18,034 bases of DNA from Vicinamibacterales bacterium (GTDB taxonomy: Bacteria > Acidobacteriota > Vicinamibacteria > Vicinamibacterales > UBA8438): NCBI GenBank assembly GCA_030745255.1, contig JASLOY010000016.1:1-18034 (forward strand), in the 5' to 3' direction. Positions within the stretch are counted from its first letter, which is position 1. Each line of letters starts with the position of its first letter. A program made the translations under genes and the position numbers. The notes beneath the pieces were generated by a model. It made no database searches. It was not told the DNA's origin and saw only the letters and a program-made list of their open reading frames with translations. This document shows positions 1 to 7,416 of the stretch, piece by piece.

Positions 1-1646
1 AGATGATCGACGAGTACGCGGCCCTGCAGGAGGCCGAGCGGCTGGGTGTGACGGTGACCGACGCCGAGGTGCGCGAGCGCATCGTCTCGTTCCCGGCGTT
101 CCAGCAGAACGGCCAGTTCATCGGCGAGCAGGCCTACATCCAGGTGCTGCGGGTGCAGCAACCGCCGATGACCCCGGCCGACTTCGAGGAGAACATCCGC
201 CGGTCGTTGATGCTCGAGCGCCTACAGGCGCTGGTGACCGACTGGATTACGGTGACCGACGAGGACCTGCAGCAGGAGCACGTCCGACGCAACGAGAAGA
301 TCCGTGTCAGCGCCATCTCGTTTCGGGCAGACGACTTCCGCGAAGGCATCGAGGCCAGCGATGAGGACGTCGCCGCGTTGTATGCGCAAAGCGCCGCCGA
401 CTACACGGTGCCGGAGAAGCGGCGACTCCGCTTCGTGCTCATCGATGTGCCGGCGCTGAAGGACGCGTTCACTCCGAGCGAGCTCGACGTACAGTCGTAT
501 TACGACAACAACCTCGATCGCTACACCGAACCGGTGACGCTGCGCGCCAGCCACATCCTGCTGCGCACCGCGGGCAAGGAGCTGGCCGACGTGCAAGCGC
601 AGGCCGCGGCGATTGTGGCAGACGCCCGGGGAGGCGCCGACTTCGCGGACCTCGCGCGCCAATACTCGGAAGACGAGGCGACGAAGGAGCTTGGCGGTGA
701 TCTGGGATCGATCTCGCCCGGCCAGATGACACCCGAGTTCGAAGGAGCCGCCTATGCGCTCGAGCAGGATGAGATCAGCGACCCGGTAACGAGCTTGATC
801 GGCGTGCACGTGATCAAGGCAACCGAGAAGACCGGTGGCACGTCGCAGACACTGGCCGAGGTCCGTGAGAGCGTCGTCGACCTGCTGAAGCAGGAGAGCG
901 CCGATGCCCGAGCCAGCGCCTTGGCGCAGGCTATGTCGGCCGAGATTACCGCTGCCCCCGACCCAGTCGCAGCCATGGACACGGCCGCGATGCGACGTGG
1001 GCTCGAACCCCAAGAGAGCGGCTTCGCGGCGCCTGGCGAGCCGATTCTCGGCCTCGGGTTCTCGTCGGACGTCACCGCACAGGCCTTTCAGCTTCCGCAG
1101 GGGCAGGTGGCCGGCCCGATCCAGACCCCGACGGGTCCAGCCTTTGTAACCGTGGTTGGCATTCAGGCTCCGACCATCCCCCCCCTCGAAGAGGTGGAGG
1201 CCCGGGTGCGAGACGACGTCGTTCGCCGGAAGGCGTTCACGACGGCGCAAGAGCGGGCCGCCGAGATGGCGACCCTGCTGAAAACGGCCGACGACTTCAC
1301 CGAGGCGGCCGAAGCCGAAGAGCTCGAGGTCGGTGCCAGCGACCTCATCGCACGCGGCGGCGCGGTGCCGGGCGTGGGTCTGAACGCGGCGGTCGAGGCC
1401 ATGGCCTTTTCGCTGTCGGACGGCGAAACCAGCGACCCGGTGTTGACAGGCAACAGCGCTGTCATCCTGCACCTCCACGAACGGCAAGAGGCCACCGAGT
1501 CGGACTTCCAGGACGCGCGCGAAACGCTGCGCAGTGAGATGATTGCCGAGCAGCAGGGCCGGTTCTTCGCCGCCTACATGGAAAACGCCAAGACCCGCAT
1601 CATCATCGACGTGGACATGGCCGCATTCGCGCAAGCGGTGGTCTAG
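1..1646 (+). CDS. PpiD/SurA-like peptidyl-prolyl cis-trans isomerase, 5' end cut by window
   Basis: This is the last 547 or so residues of a periplasmic parvulin-type foldase of the PpiD/SurA class, which helps outer-membrane and secreted proteins fold. The open frame runs off the left edge, and the visible part begins inside the SurA-like N-terminal chaperone domain (LQEAERLGVTVTDAEVRERI), so the membrane anchor and true start lie outside the window. A parvulin domain is clear at about residues 180-278, with RASHILLR, FADLARQYSED and GGDLGSISPGQM. The C-terminal 270 residues look like a further, degenerate parvulin-type region (GLGFSSDVTAQAFQLPQGQVAG), as is common in PpiD proteins. The gene ends in TAG and converges on sppA. 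Family assignment is firm; the choice of PpiD over SurA rests on length and layout. Confidence 0.88.
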   Translation, partial: MIDEYAALQEAERLGVTVTDAEVRERIVSFPAFQQNGQFIGEQAYIQVLRVQQPPMTPADFEENIRRSLMLERLQALVTDWITVTDEDLQQEHVRRNEKIRVSAISFRADDFREGIEASDEDVAALYAQSAADYTVPEKRRLRFVLIDVPALKDAFTPSELDVQSYYDNNLDRYTEPVTLRASHILLRTAGKELADVQAQAAAIVADARGGADFADLARQYSEDEATKELGGDLGSISPGQMTPEFEGAAYALEQDEISDPVTSLIGVHVIKATEKTGGTSQTLAEVRESVVDLLKQESADARASALAQAMSAEITAAPDPVAAMDTAAMRRGLEPQESGFAAPGEPILGLGFSSDVTAQAFQLPQGQVAGPIQTPTGPAFVTVVGIQAPTIPPLEEVEARVRDDVVRRKAFTTAQERAAEMATLLKTADDFTEAAEAEELEVGASDLIARGGAVPGVGLNAAVEAMAFSLSDGETSDPVLTGNSAVILHLHERQEATESDFQDARETLRSEMIAEQQGRFFAAYMENAKTRIIIDVDMAAFAQAVV

Positions 1647-1656
1647 AGGATTCTCA

Positions 1657-1682
1657 AGGAGACAGGAGTCAGGAGACAGGAG
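1657..1682. repeat. Short intergenic direct repeat, AGGAGACAGGAG
   Basis: The 65 bp gap between the two convergent genes holds two perfect 12-bp copies of AGGAGACAGGAG (1657-1668 and 1671-1682), separated by TC. A related GGAG-rich tract occurs on the minus strand after frr (14866-14897). No hairpin followed by a T-run is visible here, so the gap has no evident intrinsic terminator. Confidence 0.6.
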
Positions 1683-1711
1683 AAGACCGGTGGGCTTCGC
1701 CGTCTCTTGCG

Positions 1712-3454
1712 TCAAGGGACGACCACACCGGGCATCAGGGCCAGCGGCTCTCCGCTTCTGAACAGCCTGAGGGGCGCGGTTGCCGCACCCAGGGCTCGAG
1801 CCGGCGGCAACGGGAGCCAGCCGAGTTGAGCGGCGGCCTGTGCCACGGTGAACCCTTCGTTCAACAGCTCGAACAGACTCTTGGGTCGCGGGAAGACCAC
1901 CAGCTCCACCTCGTCGTCGGCGTCAATGCCAACCCGCTCCTTGGCCAGGGCAATCGCCCGGCCCAGCCCGCCAAGCTCATCGATGAGCCCGTGCTCCTTC
2001 GCCTGACGGCCCGTCCAGACGCGCCCCTGCGCCACCTCATGGACGGCATCGCGCGTGGTGCTGCGTCCTTCGGCGGCCTTCGTCAGGAACTGCTCGTAGA
2101 TCGCGTCGATGTGCACCTGCATCTTCGCGCGCTCGTCGTCGGAGAACGGCGTGACCGGCGAATAGATCTCGGCGAACCGACCGCTGCTGACCGGCTCGAG
2201 CGTCACACCGACCTTCTCGTAGGTGCCGCCGGTCGTGATCTTGCCCGCCACGACGCCGATTGACCCCGTCAACGTCGCCGGTTGCGCGACGATCGTGTCG
2301 GCGCCCATGGCGATGTAGTACCCACCCGACGCCCCCAGGTCGGACATCGACGCGATGACCGGCTTGTCGGCCTTCGCCAGCATCACTTCGCGCCAGATGA
2401 CGTCGGAGGCAACCGCCGACCCGCCTGGGCTGTCAATTCGCAGCACGATGGCCCGCACCGAGTCGTCGGTCCGCGCAGCACGAATGGCCCGCACCAAGGT
2501 GTCTGACCCAAGCACCTCCCCGCCCATGAGGTCAACTCCGCCGGTGCCCGAGTTGATCGTGCCGACCGCGTAGATGAGCGCGATGCGTCGCCCGCGGTTC
2601 AGCCCCACCGAGGCGAGGCTGATCTGCCGGTAGTCGCGGTCGGCAATCTCGCGCCAGTTGACCTCGCTGAACGGCTCCTGTCGCTTGACCTCGTCGGCAT
2701 AGACGAGCTCGTCGACGAGACCGGCCTCGACCGCGTCGGCCGGCAAGAACGGTCCCTCGTCGATGAGCCGCCGCACATCGCTCTTGGCCAGCCGACGCCC
2801 ATCGGCGATGCCGTCGACGATCTGTTCGTAGAGATCGCGATTGAGCGACTCGGCCATCTCGCGATGAGCCGGCGTCATCGCCGTCTCGGTATAGAAGTTC
2901 GCCGCCGTCTTGAAATCGCCCGCGTTCAACATGTCGGGATACGCGCCGATCTTGTCGAGGGCGCCCCGGATGAACATCTCGTAGCTCGCCACACCAACCA
3001 GATCGAGCGGACTGCCCGGCACCAGGAACACCTTGTCGGCCGCAGACGCCAGGTAGTATTCCTGGGTCCCCCCGAACTCGAGGAACGCCACAATCGGCTT
3101 GCCCGACGCCTTGTAGTCGAGCACCGCATCGCGGATTTCCTGCGCCTTGCCCCAGAGCAGCTGCGGCCCCATCGGCTGCAGGATGACGCCGCGAACGCGC
3201 GCGTCGACCTTCGCTTTGCGCAGGCTGTTGACCACCGACTGCACCGTGGGCCCGTCCCCCATGAGCGAGGTCAGGAGCGGGTTCGCCTGCCGTTCCGCCA
3301 ACCCCCCCGGCACCCGCAGCACCAGCACCGAGTTCGATGCCACCGACGGCGCCCGCGACACCATGAAGTACATCGTGGCCATCCCGGCCATCGACACCAC
3401 AACCGCCAACAGCAGGAAGACGATGATGACTTTGACACCGCGCGGAACACTCAC
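1712..3454 (-). CDS. sppA: Signal peptide peptidase SppA, long (67K-type) form
   Basis: This 580-residue membrane serine protease of the SppA/S49 family digests cleaved signal peptides in the cytoplasmic membrane. An N-terminal transmembrane helix is seen at about residues 8-33 (VKVIIVFLLLAVVVSMAGM). It has the tandem two-domain layout of the long E. coli-type enzyme: a first ClpP-like half, and a second half with LRIDSPGGSAVASD (oxyanion region) and LGASGGYYIA. By analogy with E. coli, where the dyad lies in the same two motifs about 200 residues apart, the general-base Lys is K182 (GDFKTA) and the nucleophile Ser is S376 (GASGGYY). The start is the GTG at 3454, because a perfect AAGGAGG lies 5 nt upstream. 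An upstream ATG at 3511 is in frame but precedes the likely promoter -10 element. The gene is divergent from tRNA-Leu. Confidence 0.93.
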   Translation of the reverse strand: MSVPRGVKVIIVFLLLAVVVSMAGMATMYFMVSRAPSVASNSVLVLRVPGGLAERQANPLLTSLMGDGPTVQSVVNSLRKAKVDARVRGVILQPMGPQLLWGKAQEIRDAVLDYKASGKPIVAFLEFGGTQEYYLASAADKVFLVPGSPLDLVGVASYEMFIRGALDKIGAYPDMLNAGDFKTAANFYTETAMTPAHREMAESLNRDLYEQIVDGIADGRRLAKSDVRRLIDEGPFLPADAVEAGLVDELVYADEVKRQEPFSEVNWREIADRDYRQISLASVGLNRGRRIALIYAVGTINSGTGGVDLMGGEVLGSDTLVRAIRAARTDDSVRAIVLRIDSPGGSAVASDVIWREVMLAKADKPVIASMSDLGASGGYYIAMGADTIVAQPATLTGSIGVVAGKITTGGTYEKVGVTLEPVSSGRFAEIYSPVTPFSDDERAKMQVHIDAIYEQFLTKAAEGRSTTRDAVHEVAQGRVWTGRQAKEHGLIDELGGLGRAIALAKERVGIDADDEVELVVFPRPKSLFELLNEGFTVAQAAAQLGWLPLPPARALGAATAPLRLFRSGEPLALMPGVVVP

Positions 3455-3459
3455 GGCAA

Positions 3460-3466
3460 CCTCCTT
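3460..3466 (-). promoter_or_regulatory. Ribosome binding site deciding the sppA start
   Basis: On the minus strand the sequence reads AAGGAGG, then 5 nt, then GTG. This strong Shine-Dalgarno places the sppA start at GTG 3454 rather than at the in-frame ATG 57 bp further upstream. Confidence 0.8.
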
Positions 3467-3496
3467 GTCCGACTCGAGCAGAACATTGCTAAACCG

Positions 3497-3502
3497 AGTA
3501 TA
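3497..3502 (-). promoter_or_regulatory. Candidate sppA promoter, -10 element TATACT
   Basis: A TATACT hexamer on the minus strand sits 43 bp upstream of the GTG start of sppA. No convincing -35 element is seen 17 bp upstream in the GC-rich flank, so only the -10 is offered. Confidence 0.4.
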
Positions 3503-3551
3503 CGTGACCATCAGGTCCGCCCGCCGCTGGCGCGGGTCCGACCGTCTTGGT

Positions 3552-3557
3552 TATACT
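3552..3557 (+). promoter_or_regulatory. Candidate tRNA-Leu promoter, -10 element TATACT
   Basis: TATACT lies 33 bp before the mature 5' end of tRNA-Leu, in the right place and direction for its promoter. The spot where a -35 box should be is GC-rich and not recognisable. With the sppA -10 on the other strand this makes a compact divergent promoter region of about 135 bp. Confidence 0.45.
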
Positions 3558-3590
3558 GATCGTTCGGCCACACGGCCGGCCACCCACACT

Positions 3591-3678
3591 GCGGAAGTGG
3601 CGGAATTGGCAGACGCGCAGGCCTCAGGAGCCTGTGAGACTTAGTCTCATGGGGGTTCAAGTCCCCCCTTCCGCACCA
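3591..3678 (+). tRNA. tRNA-Leu(CAG)
   Basis: The cloverleaf can be folded by eye. The acceptor GCGGAAG pairs with CTTCCGC. The anticodon stem CAGGC/GCCTG encloses the loop CTCAGGA with anticodon CAG (3625-3627). A long variable arm (GAGAC..GTCTC) marks a class II tRNA, and the T arm GGGGGTTCAAGTCCCCC is canonical. The discriminator is A and CCA is encoded (3676-3678). Class II shape plus CAG gives leucine, reading CTG. The mobile DNA begins directly after its 3' end, a common integration target. Confidence 0.96.
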
Positions 3679-3703
3679 GCCTTAACTGCTAGATTGGCAT
3701 GGA

Positions 3704-3723
3704 GGACCCAAAAGGACCCAAAA
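3704..3723. repeat. Tandem 10-bp repeat GGACCCAAAA beside tRNA-Leu
   Basis: GGACCCAAAA occurs twice back to back (3704-3713, 3714-3723), followed by a partial third copy (CCCGAAAA). It starts 26 bp after the tRNA-Leu CCA end. Short tandem repeats just inside a tRNA-borne insertion resemble arm-type binding sites of tyrosine integrases. That role is inferred, since no integrase gene remains here. Confidence 0.5.
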
Positions 3724-3734
3724 CCCGAAAACCG

Positions 3735-3771
3735 CACCACCCGCAGCTTGAGTCTCTGACCGATTCGTGGT
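3735..3771. repeat. Left imperfect inverted repeat of the IS3 element
   Basis: About 26 of 38 positions match the reverse complement of 4952-4989, including CACCA, a perfect TTGAGTCTC (3748-3756) and TTCGT, with one single-base gap. It lies 31 bp upstream of orfA, where a terminal repeat is expected. Confidence 0.5.
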
Positions 3772-3802
3772 GGGCTAGGACCCACAACGAGGGAGGCTGG
3801 AG

Positions 3803-4069
3803 ATGCCACGGAAGCGGTGGACCGAAGAACAGATCATCTTCGCTGTGAAGCAGTCGGAGGCGGGCAAGAAGGCGGCCGACATCTGTCGGGAACTGGGCGT
3901 CAGCCAGCAGACGTTTTACACGTGGAAGCGGCGGTATCGCGGCCTCGGGGTGCAAGAGCTCCGGGAGTTGCGCCAGTTGCGCGACGAGAACCGCAAGCTG
4001 AAGCACGTGGTGGCCGACCTGACGTTGGACCGGCACATCCTGCAGGAGATCGTCGCAAAAAAGCTGTGA
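3803..4069 (+). CDS. IS3-family transposase OrfA (helix-turn-helix subunit)
   Basis: This 88-residue DNA-binding subunit recognises the element ends. The N-terminal helix-turn-helix is at about residues 5-45 (RWTEEQIIFAVKQSEAG, then ADICRELGVSQQTFYTWKRRY). It is followed by a leucine-zipper-like coiled coil at about 50-85 (ELRELRQLRDENRKLKHVV). Length and layout match IS407-type OrfA. The start is supported by GGGAGG a few bases upstream. Its last codons contain the slippery A6G, so translation can either stop at TGA 4067-4069 or shift into orfB to make the full transposase. Confidence 0.92.
   Translation: MPRKRWTEEQIIFAVKQSEAGKKAADICRELGVSQQTFYTWKRRYRGLGVQELRELRQLRDENRKLKHVVADLTLDRHILQEIVAKKL
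4057..4063 (+). other. Programmed -1 frameshift site, A AAA AAG
   Basis: The orfA codons GCA AAA AAG contain the heptamer A AAA AAG. A -1 slip here continues as GCT GTG AAG CCG in the orfB frame, giving a 396-residue OrfAB fusion. This is the standard IS3-family mechanism; slippage itself cannot be shown from sequence. Confidence 0.85.
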
Positions 4070-4992
4070 AGCCGCACGCGCGTCGCGTCCTCGCGGAGTG
4101 GACGCAGGTGACCTACCAGGTCAGCCAGCGACGGGCGGCGCGGCTGGTGCCGATGAATCGCGGCACGCTGCGCTATGTGTCGCGCCGCGACGACCAACAG
4201 GCTCTGCGTCGGCGCCTGCGCGAATTGGCAGCGGTGCGGGTGCGGTTTGGCTATCGGCGCTTGACGGTGCTGTTGCGGCGGGAAGGCTGGCAGGTGAACG
4301 CGAAACGCGTGTGGCGGTTGTATCGGGAAGAAGGACTGACCATGCGCACAAAGCGGCGGCAGAAGCTGGCTAGTCGAGTGCGGGTTCCACCACCGGCGGC
4401 GACGGCACCGCAGGAGCGGTGGAGCATGGACTTCGTGCATGACCGGTGTATCGACGGGCGCGCGTTCCGCGTCCTGACGATCATCGATCAGTTCACGCGC
4501 GAGTGTGTGGCGTTGGTCGCCGCCCAGACGTGGCGCGGAGAGGATGTGGCGAGGGTGCTCGAAACGGTCGCGCAGCGCCGCGGCGTGCCCCACTCGATCA
4601 CGGTCGACAACGGCACCGAATTCCAGAGTCACGCGATGGACGCGTGGGCGTATCGCCGGCAGACGACGCTCGCGTTCATTCGTCCGGGCAAGCCGGTGGA
4701 CAACACCTTCATCGAATCGTTTAACGGGCGACTGCGTGATGAGGGACTAAATACGCAGCAATTCCTATCGCTCTCGGATGCGCAGCGACAACTCGACCTG
4801 TGGCGATACGACTACAATGCGGTGCGTCCACATAGTGCCCTGGGCGACCGCACACCGAACGAGATGCGGCAGGCTCATGAGGCCGCGGAAGCTGGAGACA
4901 CTCAGGTGAGTCCTGCGAGGCTCACCATCGACCGGCAAACCGGGTCACGATACGACGAAGAGGTTCTGAGACTCAATGTCGCCCTGGTGTGA
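4066..4992 (+). CDS. IS3-family transposase OrfB (DDE catalytic subunit)
   Basis: This is the catalytic part of the IS3 transposase, an rve-type DDE integrase core. Visible motifs are an HTH_21 region (RFGYRRLTVLLRREGW), the first Asp in WSMDFVHD, the second in ITVDNGTEFQS, and the Glu in DNTFIESFNGRLRDE, in the order and spacing of a DDE(35)E core. The usual C-terminal PHSALGDRTP follows. It is drawn from the GTG at 4066, which overlaps the orfA stop; it is more likely made mainly as the OrfAB fusion. All three catalytic residues are intact, so it may be active. Its last dozen or so codons lie inside the right inverted repeat, which suggests the end of the frame is unusual or altered. Confidence 0.92.
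   Translation: MKPHARRVLAEWTQVTYQVSQRRAARLVPMNRGTLRYVSRRDDQQALRRRLRELAAVRVRFGYRRLTVLLRREGWQVNAKRVWRLYREEGLTMRTKRRQKLASRVRVPPPAATAPQERWSMDFVHDRCIDGRAFRVLTIIDQFTRECVALVAAQTWRGEDVARVLETVAQRRGVPHSITVDNGTEFQSHAMDAWAYRRQTTLAFIRPGKPVDNTFIESFNGRLRDEGLNTQQFLSLSDAQRQLDLWRYDYNAVRPHSALGDRTPNEMRQAHEAAEAGDTQVSPARLTIDRQTGSRYDEEVLRLNVALV
4952..4989. repeat. Right imperfect inverted repeat, inside the end of orfB
   Basis: This is the inverse partner of 3735-3771, with a perfect GAGACTCAA at 4968-4976. It overlaps the last codons of orfB. If these are the true ends, the IS is about 1.23-1.25 kb, the normal IS3 size. Confidence 0.5.
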
Positions 4993-5026
4993 TTTCGGGT
5001 AGCGGGCCAAATGAGCTTCGCGCTCT

Positions 5027-5060
5027 CTTAACAAGTGGAACGGTCACAGGGGGCAGGTCA
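5027..5060. repeat. IS3-style right terminus at the brxC breakpoint
   Basis: The stretch ending GGGGGCAGGTCA (5049-5060) reads TGACCTGCCCCC on the other strand, the type of tip many IS3-family elements carry. The brxC reading frame loses homology exactly at 5060/5061. A matching TGACCTGCCCCC left tip is not seen upstream of orfA; the nearest is TGACCG at 3757. It may be the real right end of this IS or the remnant of another. Confidence 0.45.
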
Positions 5061-6036
5061 TGAACGTGAGCTGGCTCTTGAGGATGTCGCCCCGCTTCTT
5101 GAAGGCATCATGGAGTTCGGCCACGACGTCCGGCACTTTGGCCAGCAAGCGGGCCTGGATCACTTCATCGACATTGGCACTGGAGAGGGAGAGCGGTGGG
5201 AAAAAACGGCCCTGAATCTTGGAGAAGTCCTGCTTCTTCGTTCTACTCATGTCGCCCAGCACGGCATCCATGTCTTCTTGCGACGTGACCACCACCCAGG
5301 CCCGGCGACGGCAGATCGTCCCCAGCTCTTCCGTGATGGTCTGCAGGTTGAGCATCAGATGTGAGTCAGTCCCGATAAACTGACCGACCTCATCGATGAG
5401 GAACACGAGCCGGTGCTGCGGTCCTTTGGAATCCAGATACTCCTTAACCCACTTGCAGACGTTCTCCACCGACATCGAGAAGTGGTCTTCGGCTCCGTCG
5501 ATCCACTTCTCGGCTGCGGCTGGGCTCTGGCCGAGGACTTCGCTCAATGTCTTGACGACCTCGTCTCGGTTGAACTGGTAGGCGTCCCGTTCCCGTACCC
5601 ACGGGAGGCCGGTGTGCTTCTCGTAGGCGGCCTGGAACGCCTTCAGCTGGCCCTTGGATTCGAGGTATCGCTCCATGTGGGCAATGTGCGGGTGGTCGCC
5701 GCTGTAGCCCTGCAGTTCGTTCAAGACCCTGAGGAACACCCGCAGGATGAGGTCACGTCCCGTGGCACCCCCGTGGTCCGCCTTGCTGTCAATGTTGAAA
5801 AGGATGACATCGGTATCAGTCAGGACCGCTCGCTTGATGTCCCCCATGAGCATGGCGTCCTTCACCTTGCTCTCGAAGAACTCAACCGCCTGCTTGGTCT
5901 CGCCGTTGCTGGTATGGGCACGGTTCTGGAGCAGATACGACAGCACCTTCAGGAAGTGCGACTTGCCGGACCCGAAGAAGCCTGAAATCCAGATCCCCAT
6001 CTTGCCGGAGGGATCGGGCTTGCTCCCTTGGTCCAT
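5044..6036 (-). pseudogene. brxC: BREX ATPase BrxC, internal fragment
   Basis: The 330-codon frame is the AAA+-like ATPase region of BrxC, the large P-loop protein of BREX anti-phage systems, normally about 1,200 residues. Walker A is GFFGSGKSHF (residues 19-28) and Walker B is VFLIDE (211-216), followed by the family stretches LMLNLQTITEELGT and DFSKIQGRF. The usual TRLSLSS reads PPLSLSS here, so a conserved Arg appears lost. About 55-60 N-terminal residues are missing (an in-frame TAG lies directly before the ATG) and roughly 800 C-terminal residues are gone. The last five codons (MTCPL) are the end sequence of an insertion element, so the real homology stops at about 5061. No other BREX genes (brxA, brxB, pglX, pglZ, brxL) are present. 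It is almost certainly non-functional. Confidence 0.88.
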
Positions 6037-6294
6037 CTATAGGAGATTCAAAAACTCATTTCCCTGTGCGCTGAGGTCCGAGTCGGGCATCGTCGGCGGG
6101 TGAGGTGGCGGCCCCTCATGCTGGCAAGGTCAATCGCGCCCGGTGCGGGGGATGAGCCCGTATCCGGGGAGGGGCGGTCAAATCTCTGGAGGCTGACGGG
6201 TCGGAGACTGCGCGGCAGGCGTTCTCGCGCGCGGGCAGCAAATCAGTTCAAGGTCGGCGAAGCCGGCGGGTCAGTTCTCGGCGGCGCATGCTCT
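6037..6294. other. Non-coding junction between brxC fragment and IS91-type transposase gene
   Basis: No convincing gene is seen in these 258 bp. On the minus strand, a 17-codon stretch (MPDSDLSAQGNEFLNLL) ends in TAG right before the brxC ATG and could be the tail of a lost gene. The IS91-type element should end in this stretch; a CAAG tetramer at 6125-6128 fits the GAAC/CAAG targets known for IS91-family insertions, but the boundary is not proven. Confidence 0.35.
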
Positions 6295-7416
6295 TCAGGC
6301 CCACTTGCCGCCAGAGGGGGCCGGTGGGACCCGGCGAGCCCAGCGCATTCGCTGGCCATCGCGACCCAGGAGCGGATCGACCCCGAAGCTTCTCTGTAGG
6401 GAGGCTGCCCACCAGAGTCGCCGCGGCTTCCCGAGCCGTTCTTGCCCCAGCAGCGCGAACACGGCATCGTGCGTCTGGCACTTCACACGTGGCGCGAGCA
6501 GCCCGAAGTAGCGAACATTGTGCCGGTAGCGGTCGGGGACGTGGTCGGCGAGTGTGGCCAGGAACTCCGCCGGCGTGTAAGTGGTCTCGACGGTGCTTTT
6601 CGTGCGCGTGTCCTTCGTCACAAACCGGATTTCTTGGCGGCTGATCGTCCGGAACCGGTGCTGCGCGATGGGCGGCCGTCTGGCATAGCGGCCGGCGTAC
6701 CCCAGGAACTGCTTCTTGCTCTTGAACCGCTTGACGTCGATGTTCCACCACCGTTCGTACTGAGCGGTGAGTAGCTGCAGCAACGCGCCGCGAGACATGT
6801 CGGTGTCCAGGACGCCGGCCCGCGCGGCTTCCCGCAACAACGTGATGACGGCGTAGCGCCACATCGGCATCAGCGCCTTCCGGTCCAGCCGGGCTCGGGC
6901 GCGCCATTGCGTGTCGTCCTCGCGGAGGCCGCCCTCGGACACGAGGATGTGCAGGTGGGAATTGAAGTTCAGGTGCCGGCCGAAGGTGTGCGGGATGACC
7001 ACGATCATCAGTCGGATGCCGTACTTCTGTCGCGCCCACTGCTGCAGCACCTGCGCGCCCAGCACGGGAAGGTCGCGCAGGAGATGCCGGTTCCGCCGGA
7101 ACAGCGGCCAGAGCACATTCGGCATGGTCAGGCAGACGTGGGCGTAGGGGACATCGGGTAGCTCTCGCCACTGGTCGCGTTGCCACGCGCGGGTCGCCTG
7201 ATACCCACAACTGGGACAGGCGCGTGATTTGCACGTGTGATACACGACCCGCTCTTCAGTGTCAGAGGCGAAGACCTCTGCGCCGAGGGCCTCAGTGCCG
7301 CAGTCGACAACCTTGGCAAACGCCTCCCGCACCGCGGGACGGGTGTCGTCACGATCCCACTCGTCCCGATGCATCGCCAGGACGTCTCTGAGCGGTCGAG
7401 CGCGAGACGCGGTCAT
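6295..7416 (-). CDS. IS91-family HUH transposase, two-tyrosine type
   Basis: This 373-residue single-strand transposase moves DNA by a rolling-circle-like route. The N-terminal zinc-binding domain shows C39 and then C62, C67 and C70 (HTCKSRACPSC). The HUH metal-binding motif is H154-L-H156 (FNSHLHILVSEGG). The catalytic tyrosines are Y240 and Y244 (GYAGRYARRP), the Y2 pattern of IS91/ISCR enzymes. The start ATG overlaps the stop of the parB-like gene as ATGA, so it is probably translated by coupling from the same mRNA; an earlier in-frame start at 7449 would overlap more. All catalytic residues are present. The gene points toward the brxC fragment, and the element's ori-type end would be expected below 6295. 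Confidence 0.9.
   Translation of the reverse strand: MTASRARPLRDVLAMHRDEWDRDDTRPAVREAFAKVVDCGTEALGAEVFASDTEERVVYHTCKSRACPSCGYQATRAWQRDQWRELPDVPYAHVCLTMPNVLWPLFRRNRHLLRDLPVLGAQVLQQWARQKYGIRLMIVVIPHTFGRHLNFNSHLHILVSEGGLREDDTQWRARARLDRKALMPMWRYAVITLLREAARAGVLDTDMSRGALLQLLTAQYERWWNIDVKRFKSKKQFLGYAGRYARRPPIAQHRFRTISRQEIRFVTKDTRTKSTVETTYTPAEFLATLADHVPDRYRHNVRYFGLLAPRVKCQTHDAVFALLGQERLGKPRRLWWAASLQRSFGVDPLLGRDGQRMRWARRVPPAPSGGKWA

Larger units (their letters stand above)
3735..5060 (+). mobile_element. IS3-family insertion sequence (IS407-like), ends uncertain
   Basis: Two overlapping genes, orfA and orfB, with an A6G frameshift site define an IS3-family element of roughly 1.2-1.3 kb. The ends are ambiguous. 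An imperfect inverted repeat pairs 3735-3771 with 4952-4989. A different IS3-style terminus ends at 5060 (see separate entries). No matching 3-4 bp target duplication is visible for either choice. The coordinates given span both possibilities. Confidence 0.75.

Noticed and set aside
222..1715. Long 497-codon open frame antisense to the PpiD-like gene
   Set aside because: GC-rich codon shadow: Arg/His/Gly-rich with no domain, and fully overlapped by a well-supported gene.
2864..3559. 231-codon plus-strand frame opposite sppA
   Set aside because: Very Arg/His-rich composition and fully antisense to sppA; a shadow frame.
6037..6090. 17-codon frame upstream of the brxC fragment as a real small gene
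   Set aside because: Too short, with no ribosome site; at most the tail of a deleted gene.
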